From assembly GCA_964435635.1 (NCBI GenBank), contig CAYSZU010000013.1, forward strand, positions 1 to 20,074: DNA of 20,074 nucleotides. The letters run 5' to 3'. Source of the stretch: DAOOOU01 sp964435635. Lineage in GTDB: Bacteria; Bacillota_I; Bacilli_A; RF39; UBA660. Below are positions 5,393 through 13,602 of this stretch, in pieces. Each line of letters begins with the position of its first letter. Positions within the stretch are counted from its first letter, which is position 1. Position numbers and translations under genes: made by a program. The notes beneath the pieces are model-generated. The model was not told where the DNA came from, made no database searches, and worked only from the letters and a program-made list of their open reading frames with translations.

Positions 5393-7074
5393 GTAATTTG
5401 CGTAATAGTTTCAAGAGCATCATTAATAGTTAATTCCACTGATGCTAGATCATTTTGCTTTTTAAATTCTACTAATCCTTCTTTAGCTTTTTTACCAACT
5501 ACAATTCGTAAAGGAATCCCAATTAAATCCATATCGTTAAATTTAACCCCGATTCGTTCATCTCGGTCATCAAGAATTGAATCAACACCTCGTTTATTTA
5601 ATTCTTGATACAATTTTATCGCAAGCGCTTTCATTATTTCATCTTCGGGATTAACAAGGATAATAGCTACTTGATAAGGAGCCACCGTCATTGGCCAAAT
5701 AATTCCTTTATCATCATGATTTTGTTCAACTAAAGCAGCTAAACAGCGCCCTAAACCTAAGCCGTATGATCCCATTACAACATTTTGCTTTTGATTTTGA
5801 CTATCTAAATAGTTTAACCCCAAACCAATAGCATACTTTTCACCTAGTTTAAAGGTATTACCGATTTCAATCCCTTTTTTAAAGTATATCTTACCACCAC
5901 ATTTTGGACACTTATCACTTTCTTTAACCATTTTTAAATCCGCTGAATAATCATATTTAAAATCTTTTAAGTTAACATTTTGATAATGATAATCTGTTTT
6001 GTTAGCTCCCACAATAAAATTTTTCATTTTGATAATTTGGCTATCCATAATAATTGGAATTGGTAAATCAATTGGTCCGGCAAAACCAAGGGCTGCTTTA
6101 GTAATTGCTTCAACATCAGCTGCTGATGCTAATTCTATCTTAATCCCACCAACTGTCTTTCGTACTTTAGTTTCATTTATTTCCCGATTGCCAGGAACCA
6201 TCACCGCATAAAAAAGATCATCAATCTTATAAATCATTGTTTTAACAAATTTGTCAGGGTCCTCATTTAGAAAATTAGAAACATCAGCGATCGTCCCTAA
6301 ATTAGGAGTATTAATCATATTTAGTTTCTTAACTTCCACTTCTTCAGTTGCTTGATCTGCGCATGGACATACTTCGATATTAGAAGCGTAATCACAATCT
6401 TGACACAATACTAATGTATCTTCGCCGATATCAGTAATAGCCTGAAATTCTTCTGAAAGAAGACCACCCATAGCCCCAGTATCAGCAGTTACTACTCTAT
6501 AAGTAATGCCTATTTTTTTTAAAATATTTTGGTAAGCTTGATACATTTTTTGATATGAGCTATCTAAGCCTTCATAATCTTTATCAAAACTATAAGCGTC
6601 TTTCATTATAAATTCCCGAACTCTAATTAATCCAAAACGTGGCCTTGGTTCATCACGAAATTTATCAGCACATTGATAGATAGTAAAAGGTAAATCTTTA
6701 TAACTATGGACCTTCATCATTGCGGCTTGCACAAATAATTCTTCATGGGTTGGACCAAGAACAAAATTACGGTTATTGCGATCTTTTAAGCTAAACATAT
6801 CATTACCAAATGCCGCTACTCGACCACACTTTTCAAAGACATCTTGGGGAATTAAACTAGGCATTAATAATTCACTAGCTTCAGCCTTTACCATTTCCTC
6901 ATCAACGATAGCTTTTAGTTTATTTAAAACTCTTAGACCTAAAGGCATAAACATATAAACGCCACTACTAGTTTTCTTAATCATGCCGCTTCGCACTAAC
7001 AAATTACCACTCGTTGAATCTTCATCTTTAACGTTTTCTCTTATTGTATAAAAAAACGAATTTTTCAATTTCAT
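5365..7074 (-). CDS. proS: Prolyl-tRNA synthetase (bacterial type, with editing domain)
   Basis: A class II aaRS that charges tRNA-Pro. It starts with MKLKNSFFYTIREN; the LLVRSGMIKKTSSGVYMFMPLG region is diagnostic of bacterial ProRS. Class II motif 2 is seen in FRDEPRPRFGLIRVREF with the following FIMKDAYSFD, and motif 3 in GLGLGRCLAALVEQ. The segment between them carries the INS deacylase (Ala-tRNA-Pro editing) domain with GNREINETKVRK and IDLPIPIIMD. The C-terminal part is the anticodon-binding domain (VAIILVNPED...). Length 569, as expected (E. coli 572). The frame extends to ATG 7095, but AAAGAGAG directly upstream of ATG 7074 and homology support the shorter start. It has its own promoter and a leader of about 60 nt with no T-box. 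Confidence 0.97.
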   Translation of the reverse strand: MKLKNSFFYTIRENVKDEDSTSGNLLVRSGMIKKTSSGVYMFMPLGLRVLNKLKAIVDEEMVKAEASELLMPSLIPQDVFEKCGRVAAFGNDMFSLKDRNNRNFVLGPTHEELFVQAAMMKVHSYKDLPFTIYQCADKFRDEPRPRFGLIRVREFIMKDAYSFDKDYEGLDSSYQKMYQAYQNILKKIGITYRVVTADTGAMGGLLSEEFQAITDIGEDTLVLCQDCDYASNIEVCPCADQATEEVEVKKLNMINTPNLGTIADVSNFLNEDPDKFVKTMIYKIDDLFYAVMVPGNREINETKVRKTVGGIKIELASAADVEAITKAALGFAGPIDLPIPIIMDSQIIKMKNFIVGANKTDYHYQNVNLKDFKYDYSADLKMVKESDKCPKCGGKIYFKKGIEIGNTFKLGEKYAIGLGLNYLDSQNQKQNVVMGSYGLGLGRCLAALVEQNHDDKGIIWPMTVAPYQVAIILVNPEDEIMKALAIKLYQELNKRGVDSILDDRDERIGVKFNDMDLIGIPLRIVVGKKAKEGLVEFKKQNDLASVELTINDALETITQITCQAKNDML

Positions 7075-7139
7075 CTTAATCTCTCTTTCATTCAATTAAT
7101 CAATCATATTTTCTTTTTACGCTTCGCTATTTAGCCCTA

Positions 7140-7168
7140 ATTATATCAAATATGTTATGAGGATACAA
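7140..7168 (-). promoter_or_regulatory. proS promoter
   Basis: Minus strand TTGTAT (7168-7163), 17 nt spacer, TATAAT (7145-7140), just after the terminator of the preceding operon. Confidence 0.75.
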
Positions 7169-7191
7169 TTAGTATTCTCCCTTCGTTTAGT

Positions 7192-7217
7192 AAAAAAACC
7201 AAAACTTATCGTCTTGG
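7192..7217 (-). terminator. Terminator of the YgjP-rRNA methyltransferase-rimM-trmD operon
   Basis: CCAAGAC, loop GATAA, GTTTTGG, then seven T on the minus strand. The 7-bp stem (one G-U pair) spans the stop codon of the hypothetical gene. Confidence 0.85.
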
Positions 7218-7842
7218 TCCACGAATGGTCTCCTCTGGTACTAAATCATCGTCACTAAGGCTTTTTAAGTTATTTAAAGTATCTTGGTAATCAAGTTTTT
7301 TCTTTTCTTTTATACATAAGATTTTTATTCGCATTTCATTTTCAATTAAGCGTAGTTTTTTTAAAAACATATCTTCTTTTGTTCTCTTTAGAAACTTTTG
7401 ATAACGATTCATAATAATCTGCCGAATTAATTCTACTTCACCAAGGACAATTTGAGCATCTCCTTCTGTTGCATCCTCATCTTTAGCAACTTTTAAAGCC
7501 ATTGCAAGGAGCTTTTTAAATTGGGCATTAAATTTAATTGATAAAATATTATCAATCATCCCAGGATTAATAACCGTTACTTCTTTAACATCAATATACG
7601 CACTACTTTTCTTCTTTGGGTTAAATTTATAGCCATACAAATCATATTGCATATAAACAATCGAATTTGTTTTTTCATCTTTTGAGGTCGCAAGTACAAT
7701 TTCAGGAGTTGTTGAAATGGTAATCATTACCTTAACCCTTCCCGCATCTTTAATACTCGCAATAAGGTTTGTAAGTTTTTCTTCTAATTTATTNNNNNNN
7801 NNNTTATATTTTTTCATCTTTTTTGATTAAATAACTGGCCAT
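7206..7842 (-). CDS. Conserved hypothetical protein after trmD, interrupted by an assembly chimera
   Basis: The contig parts encode MASYLIKKDEK at 7842-7809 and, beyond the gap, KDEKTNSIVYMQYDLYGYKF to the end RGPRR. Both sides contain the same 14-bp string TTTTTTCATCTTTT (7670-7683 and 7809-7822, + strand). Joining there removes the 10 N and a foreign tail and gives an in-frame 166-codon gene (165 residues). The start ATG 7842 has AGGTGAG upstream, overlapping the trmD stop. The protein is basic and helical, with a conserved-looking middle (IDVKEVTVINPGMID, ATEGDAQIVLGEVELIRQII). It has no membrane segment, signal peptide or recognised enzyme motif. As last gene of the trmD operon it may act in RNA or ribosome metabolism, which is inference from context only. 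Confidence 0.7.
7684..7803 (-). other. Misassembled contig tail (SpoIIIAG-like fragment) plus 10-N gap
   Basis: Bases 7684-7793 encode 37 residues starting NKLEEKLTNLIASIKDAGRV and ending PEIVLATS. This resembles the conserved C-terminal segment of the sporulation protein SpoIIIAG and does not fit the rest of the gene. It borders the N run (7794-7803). Deleting it at the shared 14-bp string restores a continuous gene. Its base composition is somewhat richer in GC than its surroundings. Confidence 0.7.
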
Positions 7843-7850
7843 ATTCTCAC

Positions 7851-8513
7851 CTACTTTAATAAATCAGGTCTTTTTTCTTTAGTCTTTTTCACTCTTTCTT
7901 GGTAACGATAAGCAGTAATTTTGGCATGATCACCATTCATTAGAATCTCCGGAACTTTCATTCCTTGAAATTCTTGGGGTTTTGTATAGGTCGGATAATC
8001 AAGTAAATTATCTTCAAATGATTCGTTAACTAAACTATCTTCATTAATAACTCCTTTAATAAGTCTTACTATACTATCGCTTACAACCATCGCCGGAAGT
8101 TCACCACCGGTTAAGATATAATCTCCAATACTAATCTCATCATCAACCAAAGTTCTGATTCTTTCATCAATTCCTTCATAATGACCACAAATTATTATTA
8201 TATGATTAATCTTACTTAATTGTTTTGCTTTTGCTTGATGATATGGTTGACCATCTGGAGTCATTAAGATTACTCTTGTATCACCTTGCTTTAAAGCCTT
8301 AACAGCTGCAAATATCGGTTCACAACGTAAGACCATTCCCCCGCCACCACCATAAGGAGTATCATCAACTTGTTTATTTTTTAATGGTGAATAATCCCTA
8401 AAATTAATAATATTAATTGTCACAAGCTTATCAACTATGGCTCTTTTAATTATTGACTCTTTAATAAACCCGTTAAACATTTCAGGAAATAAAGTTAGAA
8501 TATCGATTTTCAT
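7851..8513 (-). CDS. trmD: tRNA (guanine-N1)-methyltransferase
   Basis: Makes m1G37 next to the anticodon of tRNAs reading CNN codons, which prevents +1 frameshifting. It has the trefoil-knot SPOUT fold signatures: start MKIDILTLFPEMF, DDTPYGGGGGMVL (51-62), ICGHYEGIDERI (108-119) and EISIGDYILTGGELPAM. The C-terminus YRYQERVKKTKEKRPDLL is the usual tRNA-binding end. Length 220, normal for the family. Its ATG overlaps the rimM stop by 4 nt (ATGA), and the stop overlaps the ribosome site of the next gene, so it is translationally coupled on both sides. Confidence 0.98.
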   Translation of the reverse strand: MKIDILTLFPEMFNGFIKESIIKRAIVDKLVTINIINFRDYSPLKNKQVDDTPYGGGGGMVLRCEPIFAAVKALKQGDTRVILMTPDGQPYHQAKAKQLSKINHIIIICGHYEGIDERIRTLVDDEISIGDYILTGGELPAMVVSDSIVRLIKGVINEDSLVNESFEDNLLDYPTYTKPQEFQGMKVPEILMNGDHAKITAYRYQERVKKTKEKRPDLLK

Positions 8514-9007
8514 ATTATCAATTCCTTCGCCTTATCAGTTGTAATTTTCTGATTTGAAACATCAACCTTTTTTATATAATTTCCCTGTAAGGGAATATAA
8601 AATTGTTTAATGCCCTGAACAACTAATAAATCGTTGCCCTTATTATACATAATATCACTAACTTTGCCAATTATTTCGTTATTTTCAATTACATTTAACC
8701 CAATTAAATCACCTAGTAAATAGTCTTGATCAACTAATTTTAAATCTGCTCTTTTAATATAAACATCTAATGTAATTAAATGCTCAACTTGATTTATATT
8801 ATTATAATCATTTATCGTAACCATTTCAAATTGTTTATGATGGCGATAACTGTTGATAACACTCTCTTCTTTTTTGGGGCCAATATATAATTTAAAATCT
8901 GGCTTAAAAACTAAAGCTTTCTTATCAAATTGGCTTTTTATTTTAATTTCTCCTTTTAGGCCATGCGTTCCACAAATATAACCTAAGTATATATATTCGT
9001 TAGTCAT
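8510..9007 (-). CDS. rimM: 16S rRNA processing / 30S maturation factor
   Basis: RimM binds ribosomal protein S19 and helps mature the 30S head domain. The N-terminal RimM barrel is seen as EYIYLGYICGTHGLKGEIKI (the G-x-HGL-KGE signature). The C-terminal PRC-barrel contains DYLLGDLIGLNVI, IGKVSDIMYNKGNDLLVV and FYIPLQGNYIKKVD. The frame is open upstream to 9055, but the conserved N-terminus puts the start at ATG 9007, giving 165 residues, slightly under the usual 170. It overlaps the upstream methyltransferase by 8 nt and trmD by 4 nt, giving the widespread rimM-trmD pair. Confidence 0.95.
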   Translation of the reverse strand: MTNEYIYLGYICGTHGLKGEIKIKSQFDKKALVFKPDFKLYIGPKKEESVINSYRHHKQFEMVTINDYNNINQVEHLITLDVYIKRADLKLVDQDYLLGDLIGLNVIENNEIIGKVSDIMYNKGNDLLVVQGIKQFYIPLQGNYIKKVDVSNQKITTDKAKELII

Positions 9008-9737
9008 CTTGACCAGCCATTTCATATAAAATAATTGTTGTTGCCATCGCGGCATTTAGACTCTCACAACAATCAGCCATTGGGATATAAATATTTTCAG
9101 CACATAAATCAGCCACTTGAGGGCTTAGTCCATTACCTTCATTACCGATAACGATGGCAACTTTAGAATCGAATTTTATTTTTTTAAGGACCTTGCCTTG
9201 CCTAACATCAGTCCCATATATTTGATAACCACGACTGTTTAATTGTTTAATTATCGTTGGTAAATCAGCCATTATAATATCTATCTTAAAAAGCATTCCT
9301 TCACTAGCTCTAATTACTTTTTCATTATATAAATCAACACTATTTTGACCAATAATAATTGTATCAATTTTAAAAGCTACAGCACTTCTAATAATTGTTC
9401 CTAAATTACCAGGATCTTGTAAGGCATCAATTAACAAAACCTTTGAACCGATTTCTGTATCTTTTTTCTTATAACAAACAGCAACAATTGTTGGGCATGA
9501 TACTAGACCCGTAATCTTTTTCATAATTGCTTCAGTTACTAAAAACTTTGGAACTTTTAGACCATAATCCACTTCTTGAAGCAAGATGATTTCTTTAACT
9601 AAATTTGCTTTTAAAGCTTCAATGACTAAGTGTTCTCCTTCAACCAAAAACAAATTAGTTTCATCACGATATTTCTTGTTTTTAAGTTTAGTCCAGTCCT
9701 TAACTCGACCATTTGTTAACGATTCAATTTGTTCCAT
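9000..9737 (-). CDS. TrmH/SpoU-family RNA 2'-O-methyltransferase (YsgA-like)
   Basis: A 245-residue SPOUT methyltransferase. The N-terminal substrate-binding domain has IESLTNGRVKDWTKLKNKKYR and FLVEGEHLVIEAL. The three SpoU motifs follow: LLIDALQDPGNLGTIIRSA (motif 1), VAIVIGNEGNGLS (motif 2) and IPMADCCESLNAAMATTIIL (motif 3, with the conserved ESLN-A core). Family members methylate ribose 2'-OH in rRNA or tRNA using S-adenosylmethionine. Size and layout resemble Bacillus YsgA and RlmB, but the target nucleotide cannot be assigned. An AAGGAGG site lies inside the last codons of the YgjP gene, placing it in the same operon. Confidence 0.92.
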   Translation of the reverse strand: MEQIESLTNGRVKDWTKLKNKKYRDETNLFLVEGEHLVIEALKANLVKEIILLQEVDYGLKVPKFLVTEAIMKKITGLVSCPTIVAVCYKKKDTEIGSKVLLIDALQDPGNLGTIIRSAVAFKIDTIIIGQNSVDLYNEKVIRASEGMLFKIDIIMADLPTIIKQLNSRGYQIYGTDVRQGKVLKKIKFDSKVAIVIGNEGNGLSPQVADLCAENIYIPMADCCESLNAAMATTIILYEMAGQDD

Positions 9738-9738
9738 T

Positions 9739-10374
9739 TTAAACCTCCTTTAGCTTTTTTCTTGCTTGTTTATATTCCGGATATCTTTTTGCAACTTCTA
9801 ACCAAAAACTTGGTCGATGATTGCCTTCATAAAAATGACATAATTCATGAACTATTACATAATCAATTAGATCTATTTCTTTTTTTAATAGTTCACTATT
9901 TAATGTAATTGTTTTCTTAATTCGATGACAGACGCCCCATCTAGTTTGCATTTTTCTTATTTTTAGATTAAAAGCGGGAACATCTAAAAATTTCGTCATC
10001 AGATAATTAATCCGTTCTTCAAAAACTCTTCGGCACTCAGCTAAATAGAATTTATCAAGCATTTTATGATTCTTAGTCCAGATTAAATCATCATCAAAAT
10101 AAACTTCTTTAACTGCTTCATTAACAACAATTGTATAATGTTTACCAAGATAATAGAAGCGCCCCTGGTTGGTATTTTGTTTTTCGGCTTTAAAATATAA
10201 TTTAGTTAGTGCCTCTTCATTACTATTAATAATCTTAATTATTTCTTGATCACTATAACGTTTATGACAACTAACAATCAAATTTAATTCGTGATCAAAT
10301 TTAAAATATAAATTTTTAATTTTTTTACGTTGAATTATAACCTTAATTTGCTTTTGATCAAGCGTAATAATCAT
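9739..10374 (-). CDS. YgjP-like (M48-type) zinc metallopeptidase
   Basis: A 211-residue YgjP/DUF45 family protein. The zinc site is HELCHFYEGNH (HExxH at 176-180, third ligand H186), preceded by the family motif RKMQTRWGVCH and LNSELLKKEIDLIDYVIVHE. There is no signal peptide, so it is cytosolic. The biological substrate of the family is poorly known. The start is ATG 10374, with AGGTGG 4 nt upstream; the longer frame to 10410 has no ribosome site. It is the first gene of the operon leading to trmD, with a plausible but weak promoter (TAAAAT near 10390) just after the leuS terminator. Confidence 0.9.
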   Translation of the reverse strand: MIITLDQKQIKVIIQRKKIKNLYFKFDHELNLIVSCHKRYSDQEIIKIINSNEEALTKLYFKAEKQNTNQGRFYYLGKHYTIVVNEAVKEVYFDDDLIWTKNHKMLDKFYLAECRRVFEERINYLMTKFLDVPAFNLKIRKMQTRWGVCHRIKKTITLNSELLKKEIDLIDYVIVHELCHFYEGNHRPSFWLEVAKRYPEYKQARKKLKEV

Positions 10375-10421
10375 ATGACCACCTATTAATATTTTATCAT
10401 AGAAAAACATTAATTACATAA

Positions 10422-10443
10422 GAAAAAGAAGTTTCCTTCTTTT
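10422..10443 (-). terminator. leuS terminator
   Basis: A perfect 8-bp stem AAAAGAAG / CTTCTTTT with a GAAA tetraloop, directly after the leuS stop codon. The U-run is partly within the stem. Confidence 0.65.
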
Positions 10444-12996
10444 ACTTAATAACAATATTCACTATTTTATTCGGAATAACTATTATTCTTACAATTTCAT
10501 GACCAGCTAGATGTTTTTTAACATTCTCTTCAGCTAAAGCTTTTTGTTCTACTTTGGTTTGATCTTCATCACTTTTAACTATAATGCTCGATCTAAGTTT
10601 ACCATTAATTTGAACACCAATTTCAATTTCTTGATCTTTAGCTTTTTGTTCATCGTGTTTTGGCCAATTAACCGTAAAAAGCATTGGTCCAAAATTATAT
10701 CTTTCATTAAGTTCCTCTGTAAGGTGAGGAGCCATTGGATTCAATAAAGAAATCAACAATAGATAATCGCTTCTTGAAATTGTATTAATAGCATCATAAG
10801 CATTCGCCAAAATCATTAAAGCTGAAACAGCAGTATTGTATTTCATTGAAACAATATCTTCAGTAACTTTTTTAATAGTTTTATTAATTATATTTTCTAA
10901 CTCAGGAGTATATCCTTCTTGATCATTAAGTTTTTCACCTAAGCGCTCAACTTTATCAAGAAATCTTTTACAACCTTTTAAACCAGTTTCTTGCCAAACA
11001 GCATCTTTTTCATAATCGCCAATAAATAATTCATAAGTTCTTAGCGCATCGGCTCCATATTCAGTAACCATATCATCTGGATTAACAACATTACCTTTGC
11101 TTTTACTCATTTTTTCGCCATTTTCACCCAAGATCATCCCATGAGCAACTCTTTTCTTAAATGGTTCTTTAAAAGGAATTAAGCCTTGATTATATAAGAA
11201 ATGATGCCAAAAACGGGCATATAATAAGTGCCTTGTGGCATGTTCCATTCCACCGTTATAATAATCAACCATATTCCAATACTTTACAGCATCTTGTGAC
11301 ACGAATTCCTGATCGTTGTTGGCATCCATATATCTTAACCAATACCAACTTGATCCGGCCCAATTCGGCATTGTATCAGTTTCTCTTTGGGCCTCATGAC
11401 CACATTTTGGACATTTAGTATTAACCCACTCCGGTATATTTGCTAAAGGACTATCACCGTTTTCGGTCGGTTCATAACTGCTTACATCAGGTAAGACAAC
11501 TGGAAGATCTCCCTCAGGAACTGCCACCCAACCACATTCTGGACAATTAATCATTGGAATTGGTTCGCCCCAAAATCTTTGGCGGCTAAAAATCCAATCT
11601 TGCAAACGATAATTAATTGTTTTATGACCTATTTTTTGTTCTTCTAAATAATTAATCATTTTATTGATTGATTCTTCTTTATTTGTTAAACCATCTAGGA
11701 CCCCAGAATTAATCATTTTTCCTTCGCCCATATATGGTAAAGGAATGTCCTGACCATCAATTTTTGCTTCGATTACCGGAATTATTTCAATCCCAAATTT
11801 TGTAGCAAACTCAAAATCTCGTTCATCATGAGCAGGAACAGCCATAATCGCACCAGTTCCATATGTTGCTAAAACATAATCTGAGATATAAATTGGTATT
11901 TCTTGCTGATTAACCGGGTTAATAGCTGTTAAGCCATTAATTTTTAAGCCAGTTTTAGCTTTGGTCATATCAGTTCTTTCAATTTCATCCTTACTAGCTG
12001 CTTCTTTTTGATATTGAGCTACCTCTTCTTCATTAATAATTTTATCCTGATACTTTGTTAATAATTTATGTTCTGGTGACATAACCATAAATGTTGCCCC
12101 ATATAACGTATCTGGACGAGTTGTAAAAACAGTTAATTTTTCATTGATTTCTTTAATTAAAAAATCAACTTCAGCCCCTTCACTTCGACCAATCCAATTT
12201 ATTTGAGCAGTTTTTATTTTTTCAAGAAAATCAGTATCTTTTAAACCATCAATTAAACTATCAGCATAACTTTGCATTTTTAATAACCATTGGTTTTTCA
12301 TTTTCTTTATTGTTTTAGTCCCACAACGCTCACACACTCCACCAGCAGCATCTTCGTTTGATAAACCGGTTTTACAAACTGGACACCAGTTAATTTCCTT
12401 TTCCGCTTTATAAGCCATACCCGCTTCATAAGGCCCGAAGAAAGTGTTTACATCTTTGATCAGCTTCTGGTTTATGAGCATAAGGGGAATGTTTACCGGG
12501 CATACCCGTTCACATTCGCCACACTCAATACAGCGTCCAGCCATATGGGAGGCCCGAACNNNNNNNNNNCATAAAATTTTAAGAATTGCCATTGAGTCCA
12601 TTTATAATATTTTGGATCAGATGTATTAACAAACCGATCCCAATCAAATGAGAAACCTAATTTCCTCATTTGATTACCAAAAATCCCAATGTTTGCTTCC
12701 ACTGCTTCACGGGGATTTATCTTATGTTTAATGGCATATTGTTCAGCTGGTGAACCAAAAGCATCCATTCCCATTGGAAATAAAACATTAAAACCTTGTC
12801 TTCTTTTTACCCTTGCCATTGCATCAAGAGCTGAATAACTTCTAACATGACCAACATGAAGACCAGCTCCAGAAGGATATGGGAATTCAACCAAGATATA
12901 ATATTTTTCTTGCTCGCCCCCATTTTCTACTTTAAAAATTTTTTTAAAGGCCCATTTATCTTGCCATTTTTTTTCAATTTCAGTATAATTTATCAT
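10442..12996 (-). CDS. leuS: Leucyl-tRNA synthetase, split by an N gap and a chimeric contig tail
   Basis: Class I aaRS that charges tRNA-Leu. The N-terminal part (12996-12570) has GLHVGH (HIGH motif, 45-50), LDAMARVKRRQGFNVLFPMG and ends WQFLKFY. The C-terminal part (12427-10442) starts EAGMAYKAEKEINWCPVC with the zinc module. It then has the CP1 editing domain (FTTRPDTLYGATF, TGAIMAVPAHDERD), NWAGSSWYWLRYMD, the KMSKSKGNVVNPDDM motif and the C-terminal LeuRS domain. Joining at the shared TTATG string gives 804 codons in frame (803 residues, against 804 in B. subtilis), so no LeuRS sequence seems lost. Between them lies an unrelated 4Fe-4S segment (12432-12559) beside the Ns. The ATG overlaps the stop of the membrane protein gene (ATGA), so both genes are under the leucine T-box. 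Confidence 0.95.
12432..12569 (-). other. Misassembled contig tail (4Fe-4S ferredoxin-type fragment) plus 10-N gap
   Basis: Bases 12432-12559 encode a segment with the cluster motif CIECGECERVCPVNIPL and then LINQKLIKDV, typical of a 4Fe-4S oxidoreductase subunit and unknown in LeuRS. About half its bases are G or C, against roughly a third around it, and codons such as CGG, CTG and CCG differ from the host. It ends exactly at the N run (12560-12569). It most likely comes from another organism or locus, joined through the short shared string around TATGAAGCGGG. Confidence 0.85.
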
Positions 12997-13355
12997 TTTT
13001 TATTTCCCCATTTCTTTGCTAAATGTCGACCATAAATTTCATATAATGAATAAATGAGGGCAAAAATCATGACAAAACCAATTAGTAATTGATAAACCAA
13101 ACCAACTGGAATAGACGAAATAATTGTGGCAACAAAAGAAATAATAAAAGCATTAATTAAAGCGATTTCTGTTGTTGTTCGCGCATATTTAATTTGTTTC
13201 TTATCTAAATTAAACTTTGGTATTAAATAACTAAACTCCGTTATTTCTGCCTCCTTGTTCTTCTTTATCTTACGGTTAAGTAAAATCTTGTAAACAATAA
13301 AAACAAACCAATACAAACCGCCAAAAAAAATTAAGTATCCTTTATAGTCGATCAT
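12993..13355 (-). CDS. Small integral membrane protein in the leuS operon
   Basis: A 120-residue protein with an N-terminal membrane segment (YLIFFGGLYWFVFIVYKILL), a charged cytosolic-type middle (RKIKKNKEAEITEF, LDKKQIKYARTT) and two further membrane segments (INAFIISFVATIISSIPVGL and YQLLIGFVMIFALIYSLYEIY), ending in a basic tail. I do not recognise a named family. It sits directly after the leucine T-box and overlaps leuS by 4 nt, so it should be co-induced with LeuRS when uncharged tRNA-Leu accumulates. The start is ATG 13355, with GGAAAGGAAG upstream. A transport or membrane-scaffold role tied to translation is only a guess. Confidence 0.75.
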   Translation of the reverse strand: MIDYKGYLIFFGGLYWFVFIVYKILLNRKIKKNKEAEITEFSYLIPKFNLDKKQIKYARTTTEIALINAFIISFVATIISSIPVGLVYQLLIGFVMIFALIYSLYEIYGRHLAKKWGNKK

Positions 13356-13372
13356 TTTTTATCTTCCTTTCC

Positions 13373-13567
13373 AAAACAAAAGGCATTTCCTCATAAGGAC
13401 GAAATGCCGTGGTACCACCTTAGTTTCTAATTAACTTAGCTTATAATTGATAAAGGAATTACCCTATCACATCCAAAAGCAAGTTCATAAATTATCTTTA
13501 CCAATTTTCAGCATTCATCGGCTCTCTTCAAAAGATTAATTTACTACTACTCTTTTTTCTTCGCTTA
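13373..13567 (-). ncRNA. T-box riboswitch, leucine specific
   Basis: The leader upstream of the membrane protein and leuS genes shows AGAGAGCCGATG-TGCTG Stem I elements. Its specifier in GAACTTG is CUU (13483-13481), a Leu codon followed by a purine. The T-box sequence AAGGTGGTACCACGG is at 13421-13407, where the U after UGG suits the A discriminator of tRNA-Leu. The terminator is GGCATTTC / GAAATGCC (13408-13382), then TTTTGTTTT. Binding of uncharged tRNA-Leu to the antiterminator would allow read-through into leuS. Confidence 0.92.
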
Positions 13568-13573
13568 GTTAAC

Positions 13574-13602
13574 ATTATATTAGATTTCAGCAATATATTC
13601 AA
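13574..13602 (-). promoter_or_regulatory. Promoter of the leucine T-box operon
   Basis: Minus strand TTGAAT (13602-13597), 17 nt spacer, TATAAT (13579-13574), located at the 3' end of the GH31 gene. Confidence 0.8.

Noticed and set aside
7206..7817. SpoIIIAG homologue encoded after trmD, implying sporulation
   Set aside because: Only a 37-residue tail next to the N gap matches; the rest of the gene is unrelated and continues in frame on the other side of the gap.
10442..12601. A LeuRS with an N-terminal ferredoxin domain as a novel fusion enzyme
   Set aside because: The ferredoxin part abuts the N gap, has a different base composition and codon use, and its removal restores a standard-length LeuRS in frame.
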